Origin: Rhodocyclaceae bacterium
Lineage (GTDB): Bacteria; Pseudomonadota; Gammaproteobacteria; Burkholderiales; Rhodocyclaceae
NCBI GenBank assembly: GCA_022072095.1
Contig: JAJVIJ010000045.1
Coordinates: 1-51,309 of the forward strand
Direction of reading: 5' to 3'
Length of the DNA: 51,309 bases
Under the pieces are notes generated by a model. The model saw only the letters and a list, made by a program, of their open reading frames with translations, made no database searches and was not told the DNA's origin. The translations under genes were made by a program, and so were the position numbers. Of the stretch, positions 43,483 through 51,309 are shown in pieces (the stretch's first letter is position 1; the number at the start of each line of letters is the position of its first letter).

Positions 43483-45295
43483 GCACGCCCTCCAGCGCCG
43501 GCGTCAAGCGCGGCCTGCGCGCTGCCGCCGTCTGCACGAACCATTGCTCGAGCATCATCAGTATCCAGACCATCTCGCCGTAATAGCCGGGTGCGAGCGG
43601 CAGCAGTTGCTGCGTGAGCCGATCGATGAACTCGGGCCGGACGTAACCGCGCCCAGCCAGCCCGGCCAGCGAGTCGAGCGCGAGCGCGCGCAGCGCTGCA
43701 TCGCGGCCCAGCCAGACCCCGAATGGCAGCCCGAAGCCGTGCTTCTTCTTGCTCAGGATGGCATCGGGCAGAAAATCGCGCAGGGCCTCCTTGAAGAACC
43801 AGCGCAGTGTCTGGCCACGCAGCTTGTATTTGGGTGGCAGCGACAGGGAAAAATCCGCCAGGCGGTCGTCGAGCAGCGGAAAAGCGACCTCGACACCGGC
43901 CAGCCGCGTCGCGCCACACACCTTTGGCAAGTCGTTGTCGGCAAGCGTGTACTTCCAGTCGAACGCCAACATGCGATTGATCAGCGCCTCGCCGCTCGAA
44001 GCGCGATAGGTCTCGCGTTGGCGCGCGAGCGGCTGTTCGGTATCGATCTCGGCCAGAAACTCCGGGCGCAACACCTCTGCGTAGGACAGGCGCTTCAGCA
44101 GGTTGTACATCTGCAGGCGCTCGGGCATCGGTACCCGCGCCTGCTCGACATAGCTGGCCACTTTCGACAGCAGCGGCAGGCGCGCCAGCGCGCTCGTCTG
44201 GAAGGGTTCCAGCAGCGCATGCCGCAGCGCCGACGGCAGCGTGTCGTACAGCGCGAACAGCCGCTGTTTGGCGTAACGGCTGTTGCCGCCGAAGAGTTCG
44301 TCGCCGCCGTCGCCGGCGAGCAGGCGTGTGCTGCCGGCTTCGCGTGCGCGCAGCGCGCAGTAGTACGCGGGCAGCACCGACGAGTTGCCGAACGGCTGAT
44401 CGTAGCCGCCCGCGACCAGCGGGATCGCCGCGACCAGATCGGCGGGCGTCACGTAGTATTCGTGGTGTCTGAGGCCGAAGGCACGCGCGGCGATGCGCGC
44501 GTAGTCCATCTCGTCGTAGCCGGTGGCATCGAAACCGATCGAGAACGCGTCGGCCGGCTGCCCCGATACTTGCCCCAGCAGGCCTGCGACCGTGGAACTG
44601 TCCGTGCCGCCGGACAGGAATGCGCCGACCGCCGCTGTGGGTGCATCGCGCGCGGCGTCGGCGACTGCGGCACGCAGCAGCGTCATGAACTGCTCGCGCC
44701 GGGCGGCGAAGTCGGTCGGCTCCGGGGCGGAGAATCGGGGCCGCCAATGGCACTCCAGGCTGTTGCCGCCGAGGTCAGCCTCCAGCCGGTGCGCGGCTGG
44801 CAGTCGCGCGACGCCGGCGAACACGGTGCGCGGCGCGGCGATGGTGTGCAGGAACAGGTAGTCGAAGATCGCCTGGGGGTCGATCGTCGACCCGTCCGCG
44901 AGCGCATCGGCACGATCGGCAAAGCTCAGAACGTCGGCATCGCGGCGAAAGCACAGCGTTTGCCGGGCAAAGCGGTCTACGGCGAGATGTACACAGCAAT
45001 GCGCATAGTCGACACAGGCCAGTGCGAAGTCGCCGCGCAGCGCCGCGATGCTGCGCGCCGCATCGGCGAGCAGGCCATCGAGCAGCTTGTCCGGGGTCAT
45101 CGGTCGGCTGTCACCATCCTTGGGAGAGCCCAGCCAGACGACGATGCCTCGCGGGGATTCATGGCGATGCGCGCGCGCGCCGCATTCGATGTGCACGGCG
45201 GGTGTTCCGCCTGACGGTCCGGAAGCCTTGGCGGTCAGGCGCCTTAGCTCGACACGGCCAAACAGTTCGCCAATTGGTTCGGTTTGCAAGCTCAT
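43475..45295 (-). CDS. Asparagine synthase-like amidotransferase without the N-terminal Cys
   Basis: The 606-residue protein has a degenerate class II glutaminase-type domain (about residues 1-190) and a synthetase domain with the PP-loop SGGTDSS near 228-234 and LAGDGGDELFGG near 325-335. The nucleophile Cys that should follow the initiator Met is absent from every possible start (ATG 45295 or TTG 45307), so glutamine hydrolysis is not expected. The ATP-binding residues are intact, so it may use free ammonia or another amine to amidate a carboxyl group. Similar proteins accompany exosortase-type polysaccharide loci. Confidence 0.9.
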   Translation of the reverse strand: MSLQTEPIGELFGRVELRRLTAKASGPSGGTPAVHIECGARAHRHESPRGIVVWLGSPKDGDSRPMTPDKLLDGLLADAARSIAALRGDFALACVDYAHCCVHLAVDRFARQTLCFRRDADVLSFADRADALADGSTIDPQAIFDYLFLHTIAAPRTVFAGVARLPAAHRLEADLGGNSLECHWRPRFSAPEPTDFAARREQFMTLLRAAVADAARDAPTAAVGAFLSGGTDSSTVAGLLGQVSGQPADAFSIGFDATGYDEMDYARIAARAFGLRHHEYYVTPADLVAAIPLVAGGYDQPFGNSSVLPAYYCALRAREAGSTRLLAGDGGDELFGGNSRYAKQRLFALYDTLPSALRHALLEPFQTSALARLPLLSKVASYVEQARVPMPERLQMYNLLKRLSYAEVLRPEFLAEIDTEQPLARQRETYRASSGEALINRMLAFDWKYTLADNDLPKVCGATRLAGVEVAFPLLDDRLADFSLSLPPKYKLRGQTLRWFFKEALRDFLPDAILSKKKHGFGLPFGVWLGRDAALRALALDSLAGLAGRGYVRPEFIDRLTQQLLPLAPGYYGEMVWILMMLEQWFVQTAAARRPRLTPALEGVHG

Positions 45296-45346
45296 CGGTA
45301 GTGGCAATGGTGCCCGGCGCTGATCGGAAACATGCGTATGGCGGGG

Positions 45347-46597
45347 TCAGACCAGTGCCTGGTGCGGTGCCGGGTGGCCGAGAAAATCTCTGGGGCTCGC
45401 GCTGTAGCCATAGGCACCGGACTGGAAGATCACGACCAGATCGCCGGGCTCCGCATGCGCCAGCATCATGCGGTCACCCAACAGATCCAGCGGCGTACAC
45501 AGCGGACCGACCACCGAGGCGCTCTCGGCGTCGCCGGCATCCATGCGGTTGCCGATGGCGACCGGATAATTCTTGCGGATTACCTGACCGAAGTTGCCGG
45601 ATGCCGACAGGTGGTGGTGCAGCCCGCCATCCGTGACCAGAAAGACCTGACCGCGCGACACCTTGCGGTCGATCACGCGGCAGACGTAAACCCCCGCTTC
45701 ACCGACCAGATAGCGGCCGAGCTCGATCACCAGCTCGGCCTCGGGCAGGCGCCGTGCCGATTCCTCGGCGATGCCCTGCAGGCAGGCGCCGATCGGTGCC
45801 AGATCCAGGCGCGCCTCGCCAGGAAAATAGGGGATGCCGAAGCCGCCGCCCAGATTCAGGCAGCGCACCGGTCGGGGCGCCTGATCGGCAAGCCTCAATG
45901 CGAGTTCGAAGCTCTTCGTCTGGGCCTCGACGATGGCTTCGGCTTTCAGATTCTGTGAACCGGCGAACAGATGGAAGCCCTCGAAATCGAGCCCGAGCTG
46001 GCGGATCTCGGCAAGCAGTGCCGGCACGGCTTCGGCGTCGACGCCGAACTGCTTGGCGCCGCCGCCCATCTTCATGCCCGATGATTTCAGCTCGAAATCC
46101 GGGTTGACGCGCACGGCCACGCGCGCGGGCCAGCCGCACGCCGCCGAGATGTCCGCGAGCAGGCGCACCTCGCGCGCCGATTCGACGTTGAGCAGCACGC
46201 CGGCCGCAACCGCCCGGTCGAGCTCCGACAGCGACTTCCCGGGTCCGGCAAAACTGATCTGGCGCGCGTCGATGCCGGTGTCCAGCGCGATCGCAAGCTC
46301 CCCGGCGGAGGCGACATCCAGGCCATCCACCAGGCCCGCCAGATGACAGACCAGCGCCGGCATCGGATTGGCCTTGATCGCGTAGTGAAGTTTCACGCGC
46401 GCGGGCAGGTGCGCGCGCAGTTCGGCGACACGGCGGTTGATCAGCGCACGGTCATAGGCATAAAACGGTGTGCCGCCGAGACGTCGTGCGAGCCGGGTCA
46501 GCGTCATGCCGCCGACGACCAGTTCGCCATTGCATATGGGAAACTGATCCATCGGCGCGTGGGCGGTGGCCTGTTTCGCCGGCGCGGGTGTGCTCAT
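45347..46597 (-). CDS. PLP-dependent decarboxylase, exosortase-A-cluster type
   Basis: The 416-residue protein belongs to the LysA/ornithine decarboxylase fold III family. The PLP lysine is Lys75 in HYAIKANP; later come FHLFAGSQN, LNLGGGFGIPYFPGEA for the phosphate, ELGRYLVGEAGVYV and the active-site Cys in GPLCTPLDLL, with QSGAYGYSASP near the end. This subtype next to an AMP ligase is characteristic of exosortase-A polysaccharide loci, where it probably decarboxylates an amino acid for glycan decoration. The ATG overlaps the ligase stop as ATGA. Substrate unknown. Confidence 0.92.
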   Translation of the reverse strand: MSTPAPAKQATAHAPMDQFPICNGELVVGGMTLTRLARRLGGTPFYAYDRALINRRVAELRAHLPARVKLHYAIKANPMPALVCHLAGLVDGLDVASAGELAIALDTGIDARQISFAGPGKSLSELDRAVAAGVLLNVESAREVRLLADISAACGWPARVAVRVNPDFELKSSGMKMGGGAKQFGVDAEAVPALLAEIRQLGLDFEGFHLFAGSQNLKAEAIVEAQTKSFELALRLADQAPRPVRCLNLGGGFGIPYFPGEARLDLAPIGACLQGIAEESARRLPEAELVIELGRYLVGEAGVYVCRVIDRKVSRGQVFLVTDGGLHHHLSASGNFGQVIRKNYPVAIGNRMDAGDAESASVVGPLCTPLDLLGDRMMLAHAEPGDLVVIFQSGAYGYSASPRDFLGHPAPHQALV

Positions 46598-48192
46598 GCT
46601 TCCGCTTCCTCGAACAACGTGCGGTGACGTTCGGCCAGCAGCTTGCGGTCGATCTTGCCGTTGGGGTTGCGCGGCAGCGGGGTGGAGCTCAGCGCTATCC
46701 GCGCCGGTACCTGGTAAGCCGGGCAGCGCCGGCGCAATTCGGCGAGCAGCGCATCGGCATCGAGCTCGCCGGCCGCCGGCGTTGCCACCAGCACGATTGC
46801 TTCGCCGAGCGTCGGGTGCGGCACGCCGAACGCGGCGCACTCGCCGACGAGCTTCGTGGCGTAGGCGATCTCCTCCACCTCGGTCGGACTGACGCGGTAG
46901 CCGGAAGTCTTGATCATTTCGTCACGCCGTCCGACGAAATAGAGGTAGCCGTCCTCATCGGCGCGGACCGTATCGCCGGACCAGACCGCAATTTCAGGCA
47001 TGACGAGGCCATGGGGACGCAGCGCGGCGGGAAGCGGCCGGAAGCGCTCGGCCGTCTTTTCGGGGTCGTTCCAGTAGCCCAGCGCGACCAGTGCACCGCG
47101 CTGGACCAGCTCGCCCGGCTCGTTCGGTGCGCAGGGACTGCCGTCTTCGCGCAGGATCATGACCTCGTTGTTGGGGATCGCGTGTCCAATCGAGTCCGGT
47201 CGCCTATCCACTTCTTCGGGTGGCAGATAGGTGGCGCGAAAGGCTTCGGTCAGGCCGTACATCAGATAGGGTTTGACGCGCGGCAGTCGCGCGCGCAGGC
47301 TCATCAGCGTCTCGCGCGGCATGCGCCCGCCGGTGTTCGCGATGTAGCGCAGATGTGCGCCGATCGAGTCCGGCCAATCGAGTTGGGCGAGCTGTATCCA
47401 CAGCGGTGGCACGGCCGTCAGTCCGGTGACCCGTTCGTCAGCGAGCGTGCGCAGCACATCGCGCGGCATCAGGTAATTCAACAGCACCACGCGTGCGCCG
47501 ACATGGAACGCGGTCGTGAGCTGCGACAGGCCGGCATCGAAGGACAGGGGCAGGGCCGCAAGCAGCGTGTCCTGTGCATGATTGCCGAGGTAGTGCGCGA
47601 CGCTTTTTGCGCCCGCCACCATGTTCCGATGCGACAACACCACGCCTTTCGGGCGCCCGGTGCTGCCCGAGGTATACAGGATGGCCGCCATGTCGGTGTC
47701 GATCACACGGTGTGGCGTGCACGAACCCCGCTCGAAATCCGTCCAGTGGTGGTGCGTGACGCCGCCGTGTTCCTGTGCGGCAGTCCTCGCGCCGACCAGG
47801 ATGATGTGTTGGAGGTCGTGGCAGGGTCGGATCGCCTCGCCCAGACCCGCGATTCTTTCCGGCGAAGTGACCAGCACGCGCACATTGCAGTCGCTCAGGA
47901 TATGGGCCACCTGCTCGGCCTTGAGCAGCGGATTGACCGGCACGAACACGCCGCCGGCCAGCGTGGTCCCGAACATCGCGATCACGGATTCGAGCCGCTT
48001 CTCGAGGTAAATGGCGACGCGCTCGGAGCGGGCAAGTCCGAGCGCGGACACGCCGCTGGCAAAGCGCACGACTTCGTCCGCGAGCTCGGCATAGCCCCGA
48101 GTCTCGGTGCCCGCGGTGAGCGCGCGCGCGGCGCCATCGCGTTCGGCCGCATGCAAGACCAGTTCGTGCAGCAGGTGGCTATGATTTGTCAT
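46594..48192 (-). CDS. AMP-forming acyl-CoA/acyl-carrier ligase, exosortase-A-cluster type
   Basis: The 532-residue adenylating enzyme has the P-loop YTSGSTGRPKG near residue 170, YGLTEAFRATYL, the hinge VGRRDEMIKTSGYRVSPTEVE and the adenylation Lys in PRNPNGKIDRKLL near the C-terminus. This pattern and the partner decarboxylase match the ligase found in exosortase-A loci, thought to load an acyl or aminoacyl group on a carrier. No carrier protein gene is visible in the 127-bp gap upstream (48193-48319) or elsewhere in the window. The ATG at 48192 lies downstream of an ATP-grasp/GNAT gene. Confidence 0.93.
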   Translation of the reverse strand: MTNHSHLLHELVLHAAERDGAARALTAGTETRGYAELADEVVRFASGVSALGLARSERVAIYLEKRLESVIAMFGTTLAGGVFVPVNPLLKAEQVAHILSDCNVRVLVTSPERIAGLGEAIRPCHDLQHIILVGARTAAQEHGGVTHHHWTDFERGSCTPHRVIDTDMAAILYTSGSTGRPKGVVLSHRNMVAGAKSVAHYLGNHAQDTLLAALPLSFDAGLSQLTTAFHVGARVVLLNYLMPRDVLRTLADERVTGLTAVPPLWIQLAQLDWPDSIGAHLRYIANTGGRMPRETLMSLRARLPRVKPYLMYGLTEAFRATYLPPEEVDRRPDSIGHAIPNNEVMILREDGSPCAPNEPGELVQRGALVALGYWNDPEKTAERFRPLPAALRPHGLVMPEIAVWSGDTVRADEDGYLYFVGRRDEMIKTSGYRVSPTEVEEIAYATKLVGECAAFGVPHPTLGEAIVLVATPAAGELDADALLAELRRRCPAYQVPARIALSSTPLPRNPNGKIDRKLLAERHRTLFEEAEA

Positions 48193-48319
48193 CGAGGGGG
48201 TTCAGTGATCTTTGCTGGCAGGCTGAGCGTAGCCGTCGAGGCACGACATATGACTGGTCCGAAAGTGCAACCCATCGTGTGCAGCGGTCCATTCTATCCG
48301 GCCGGGCCACAGGGTGCCG

Positions 48320-50290
48320 TTAATCTTTACCGGCGGGCGGCGAACTTTTCGATGCCAATAGGTCATGTGCGCGCCCGGCTTGGGCGCACGCGTTCCCGCC
48401 TATCGTCAGCGTGGGCATGTTCCGCTCCGATCCCGACAGGTGGATATACGGCGCGGTATCGAAAAAGCTGAGTTGCCAACGTCCGGCGCAGAGAAATGTT
48501 GCGCTATGGACCCGCCGTGCGCCGAGACGCAGGTGCGCGGCGCGCGACTCCCGGTTGAATGCCGAGATGCGCGACCAAGTGCGATGGCAACCACGCTTGT
48601 ACAGGTAGCTATTGGCGCACTCCCATAGCCGCAAGAACGTTCGGGTCATACGAAAATCGGGCTCGACGGCGACGTCGAAGTCCCACGCGCAGGAGTCGGC
48701 CTCGGCGAGTTCGAAGCGGCAGCGCACCTCGTCTTCCTCATAGTGACCGAACGCCAGCCAGATGAAACCGGCGAGGCGCCCGTCAGACTCCGCGGCCAGA
48801 CATGTGGCGCCCCGGACGAACCGCTGAGCCAGCACCTCGGCGGGGCGCGGAAACTGCTTCAGCAAAGGATCGGTCGGGCTCACGGGGTGTACCCGGAAGC
48901 CACGAGCCGCGGTCCGCAGCAGTGGACCGGGCTGTATGGGCTGGACGACGACGTGGTAGCGAATCAGCCGCAGCCGGCCGGCCGAGAGGTGTTCGAGCAG
49001 CGACGCGAGTACGCTCCACAGTGCATCCCATGCACCGAGCGCGCTCACGTCCTCGCGCCATTGTGCCCATCGCGATTTGCGCGGTGCCGATGACTTGGGG
49101 GCGGCGGCATTTCGCACGGAAGCGGGCCAGCCGACGAGCTGTCGGACGCGCTTGCCCAGCGCCGCGAACAGCCACCGATGGTGATCACGCCGGTGTTGGT
49201 GCTGCGGGCCCATGTCCTCGACATCGAAATACAGCGTGCGTCGATGCTGCTCTAGTGCGATGCGCGGCTCGTGTGCGAACAGCCACAGCTTTGCGAAGGG
49301 ATCACGTTCGTCGTTGATCCAGACGACCTGGCGAAGCTGGGTCGTCGCCGGCAAGGTCTGGGCCAATTGATGGCGATATTCGATCACGGGCAGGTCGACG
49401 CCGTTGTGGATGCACACGTCCACCCAGAAATCGGTGCGGCCGACGGTCGGCTCGATCACCCAATACCGCCCGTCAGGGCCCCGTTTCAGCTCCAGCGACA
49501 CGGGGCCGGAGAGCTCGAGGCCATCGTAGAAACGCTCGGCGAGCCGCGCGACATCCGCATTCGGCGAGGATTCGGCGATCGTGGTGTGCCCCATCGGTCG
49601 GGAGCGCAGCTTGCGGCCCTGGAAGCGCGCGAGCACCCGGCCTCGATCCAGGTAAAGCGCGCCGAAATGGATGTGGCGATCATCGCCGGGTATGAATTCC
49701 TGGGCGATGAACGGCAGGCTGCCATGATGCCGCTGGAGTACCTGGTAGGCGTCGTCGAGCGACGACACCACGGCGGTCTTGAATGACGACAACGGCCGCG
49801 ATGGCTTGAAGATGATGGGGAAGCGCAGGCGGCTGTGCAGCATTTTCAGATCGCCTTCGCTTCGAACCATCGCCGACCGAGGGTAATCGAGGCCGACGGC
49901 GGCACAGCGCGCTTCGATGTTCAGCTTGTCTAGCAGCGGCACCAGCCGTTCGGCGCAATCGCCCCAGCTCAAACGATACAGCGCGGCGAGTTCGCGACTG
50001 CGTGCGGCAACCGTGGCGACCATGCGGTCATTGGTCAGATAGAGCACGGGCCGATCGCCTGGTTCGAACCGGCGCGCCAGCGCCCGCAAGGCCTCGATCA
50101 AGCCGGCGCCATTGATGTCGCGCACCCATTCGATCTCGGCCGACAGGGTCGCGGCACCGGGGAGTGTGGGGCTCGCTTCCAGCGCAAGGACGGGTACGCC
50201 TGCGCGGCGGAGCGCACGTGCAAGCGCCAGCCCATGGCCGCAGAGACCGACGACGACCGCTGGAATCGGACGGGGGGCCTGCGCGGTCAT
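48320..50290 (-). CDS. ATP-grasp/GNAT fusion protein
   Basis: The 656-residue protein has an N-terminal pre-ATP-grasp domain (PAVVVGLCGHGLALARALRR), an ATP-grasp region about residues 115-330 with RFPIIFKPSRPL carrying the ATP lysine, IAQEFIPGDDRHIHFG and SLELKRGPDGRYWVIEPTVGR with its metal-binding Glu. Past a linker follows a GNAT-like C-terminal domain about residues 465-620 (LAAESDGRLAGFIWLAF, then FDVAVEPDFRMTRTF). It may form an amide bond on a glycan precursor and acetylate it. The ATG at 50290 overlaps the upstream GT stop as ATGA; the frame above it to 50683 is a shadow of that gene. Confidence 0.88.
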   Translation of the reverse strand: MTAQAPRPIPAVVVGLCGHGLALARALRRAGVPVLALEASPTLPGAATLSAEIEWVRDINGAGLIEALRALARRFEPGDRPVLYLTNDRMVATVAARSRELAALYRLSWGDCAERLVPLLDKLNIEARCAAVGLDYPRSAMVRSEGDLKMLHSRLRFPIIFKPSRPLSSFKTAVVSSLDDAYQVLQRHHGSLPFIAQEFIPGDDRHIHFGALYLDRGRVLARFQGRKLRSRPMGHTTIAESSPNADVARLAERFYDGLELSGPVSLELKRGPDGRYWVIEPTVGRTDFWVDVCIHNGVDLPVIEYRHQLAQTLPATTQLRQVVWINDERDPFAKLWLFAHEPRIALEQHRRTLYFDVEDMGPQHQHRRDHHRWLFAALGKRVRQLVGWPASVRNAAAPKSSAPRKSRWAQWREDVSALGAWDALWSVLASLLEHLSAGRLRLIRYHVVVQPIQPGPLLRTAARGFRVHPVSPTDPLLKQFPRPAEVLAQRFVRGATCLAAESDGRLAGFIWLAFGHYEEDEVRCRFELAEADSCAWDFDVAVEPDFRMTRTFLRLWECANSYLYKRGCHRTWSRISAFNRESRAAHLRLGARRVHSATFLCAGRWQLSFFDTAPYIHLSGSERNMPTLTIGGNACAQAGRAHDLLASKSSPPAGKD

Positions 50291-51309
50291 GGCATCGGTC
50301 CGCAGCCGGCGCTGGCGGCGACGCGAGCGAGCAGGCTCGCGAATTCCTCGGTACGACCACGTCGCGATGCGCCGGCAATGGCGGGAGCCGTCGCTTGCGT
50401 GCGCAGCCCGGCTCCGCCGCTCAGTCGATGCAGCAACGACGCGATGGCATCGCTGTCGTCCAGCGGCGCGACGGCTTCGATGCCGGCCGCACGCAAGGTA
50501 CGGGCGGTATCGCCGGTCGGGTCGGTCAAGCCGACCACCGGTCGTCCGGCGCGCAGATATTCGTACAGCTTGGCGGGAATCTGGTCGTTGCAGTTGCTGG
50601 CCTGCATGATCAACAGTGCGTCGGCGCGCAGCATTTCCGCGAGTGCTGCACGGTAGGGAATTGCCGGCTGGATATCGACACAATCCTCAACGTCGTATCG
50701 TCCGGCGAGTTCCTGGAGCAGCGTGTCGTGCACGGCCGCACGAAAACGCAGCGTGAGCGGCGGCCCTCCACGTGCCTTGTAGCTGTGCAGCGCCGCGAAC
50801 AGCGCCGTCGGATCACGCTCGCTCGGGTATACGATGCCGCTGTGCAGCAGCGTGTAGCGACCGGGAATCAGCGGTTCGCCGCCCGGACGCAGGGCATCGA
50901 ACATGGCTTCATCGTAACCATTTTCGATCACGTGCATGCGGGTCTGGATTTCCGGGTAGCGCAGGCGGTAGTAACGGAGAGCGCCGGGGGTCGTGAATAC
51001 CCAGGCGGCGGCGCGGGCTGCTGCGCGCTCCTCGATCGCCTTGAAGCGCTGCCACACCGCAGCATCGGTCGGATAGTTGTCCTGGGCCATCGGGTCGCGA
51101 AAATCGGCGATCCAGGGTAGCCCGGAGAGCCTTGCGAGGCTGGCGCCGATCAGATGTGCCGTCGCGATGGGGTAGGTCGACCAGATCACGGATGGCCGCA
51201 ATCGCCGGATCAGTCGCATGCCGGCCCATACCGCCCCGGGCCACCAGCTCAGCCAGCGGTCGGGGCGCGCGAACATGCCGGGGTAGCGGCCACGGAACGA
51301 AAGATGTCG
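50287..51309 (-). CDS. Glycosyltransferase family 4 (5' end beyond the window)
   Basis: The frame is open to the right edge, with at least 340 residues. Codons upstream of the Met at 51276 (RHLSFRGRYPG) fit the same family, so that Met is not the start. Features: PSVIWSTYPIATAHLIG, GLPWIADFRDPM, a linker with HVIENGYDEAMFD and a donor site region YEYLRAGRPVVGLT. These match GT4 enzymes of exosortase-linked polysaccharide loci. It is the most upstream gene seen in the leftward cluster and overlaps the ATP-grasp gene by four bases. Confidence 0.9.
   Translation of the reverse strand, partial: RHLSFRGRYPGMFARPDRWLSWWPGAVWAGMRLIRRLRPSVIWSTYPIATAHLIGASLARLSGLPWIADFRDPMAQDNYPTDAAVWQRFKAIEERAAARAAAWVFTTPGALRYYRLRYPEIQTRMHVIENGYDEAMFDALRPGGEPLIPGRYTLLHSGIVYPSERDPTALFAALHSYKARGGPPLTLRFRAAVHDTLLQELAGRYDVEDCVDIQPAIPYRAALAEMLRADALLIMQASNCNDQIPAKLYEYLRAGRPVVGLTDPTGDTARTLRAAGIEAVAPLDDSDAIASLLHRLSGGAGLRTQATAPAIAGASRRGRTEEFASLLARVAASAGCGPMP

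Noticed and set aside
50291-50683. 131-residue N-terminal extension of the ATP-grasp/GNAT protein
   Set aside because: It lies within the glycosyltransferase gene in another phase and has shadow-type Arg/Ser-rich composition; the ATG at 50290 forms a clean ATGA overlap.

Overview
This window looks like the chromosome of a high-GC proteobacterium, most likely a betaproteobacterium of the Rhodocyclales/Nitrosomonadales kind. The reasons are an uninterrupted GC-rich coding style, a ccoNOQP-ccoG-ccoH cbb3 oxidase operon beside ompW, and an extracellular polysaccharide cluster carrying the AMP-ligase plus PLP-decarboxylase pair known from exosortase-A loci. The taxonomic call is inference. I see no tRNA, rRNA, insertion sequence or CRISPR.

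Layout. (1) 1-3115: the 5' end of a cobalamin adenosyltransferase gene leaves the window leftward; rightward lie cheW (with a flagellar sigma-28-like promoter), a soluble PAS chemoreceptor ending in a WETF tether, and a 44-residue membrane ORF. (2) 3123-12295, leftward: an acyl-CoA operon of two crotonases, four tandem SDR paralogues, a PaaI-like thioesterase, a Nudix hydrolase with a split box, a metallo-beta-lactamase-fold hydrolase, a racemase-like CaiB protein and an IclR regulator. Diverging from it, 12553-16196 encodes a cysteine-less SCP2-type thiolase, a DUF35 partner and an acyl-CoA synthetase. Together they look like a module that activates and chain-shortens a branched or cyclic (terpenoid- or steroid-like) carboxylic acid. 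(3) 16197-16557: terminator hairpin, an 8-bp minisatellite and a perfect FNR-type box ahead of ompW. (4) 16558-22918: ompW, a strong terminator, then ccoNOQP, ccoG, ccoH and a small two-helix membrane protein.

(5) 22973-34503, leftward: a predicted operon of a Liv-type ABC importer (binding protein, LivH, a fused LivM-LivG, LivF) interleaved with two acyl-CoA dehydrogenases, a MaoC hydratase, an MmgE/PrpD protein and a CaiB/BaiF CoA-transferase, with aroC at its end. It probably imports and degrades a carboxylic acid that I cannot name. (6) 34589-35500: a Tim44-like membrane protein. (7) 35706-51309, leftward: a tightly overlapped polysaccharide cluster of three GT4 glycosyltransferases, an ATP-grasp/GNAT fusion, AMP ligase, PLP decarboxylase, an asparagine-synthase-like protein without its N-terminal cysteine, a flippase, a polysaccharide deacetylase, a FemAB/BioF2-like GNAT and an OafA-type SGNH acyltransferase. 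Its first gene runs off the right edge.

The most novel-looking content is region 2, where nearly every enzyme of a beta-oxidation-like set lacks the textbook catalytic residues of its family, and the domain fusions in regions 5 and 7.
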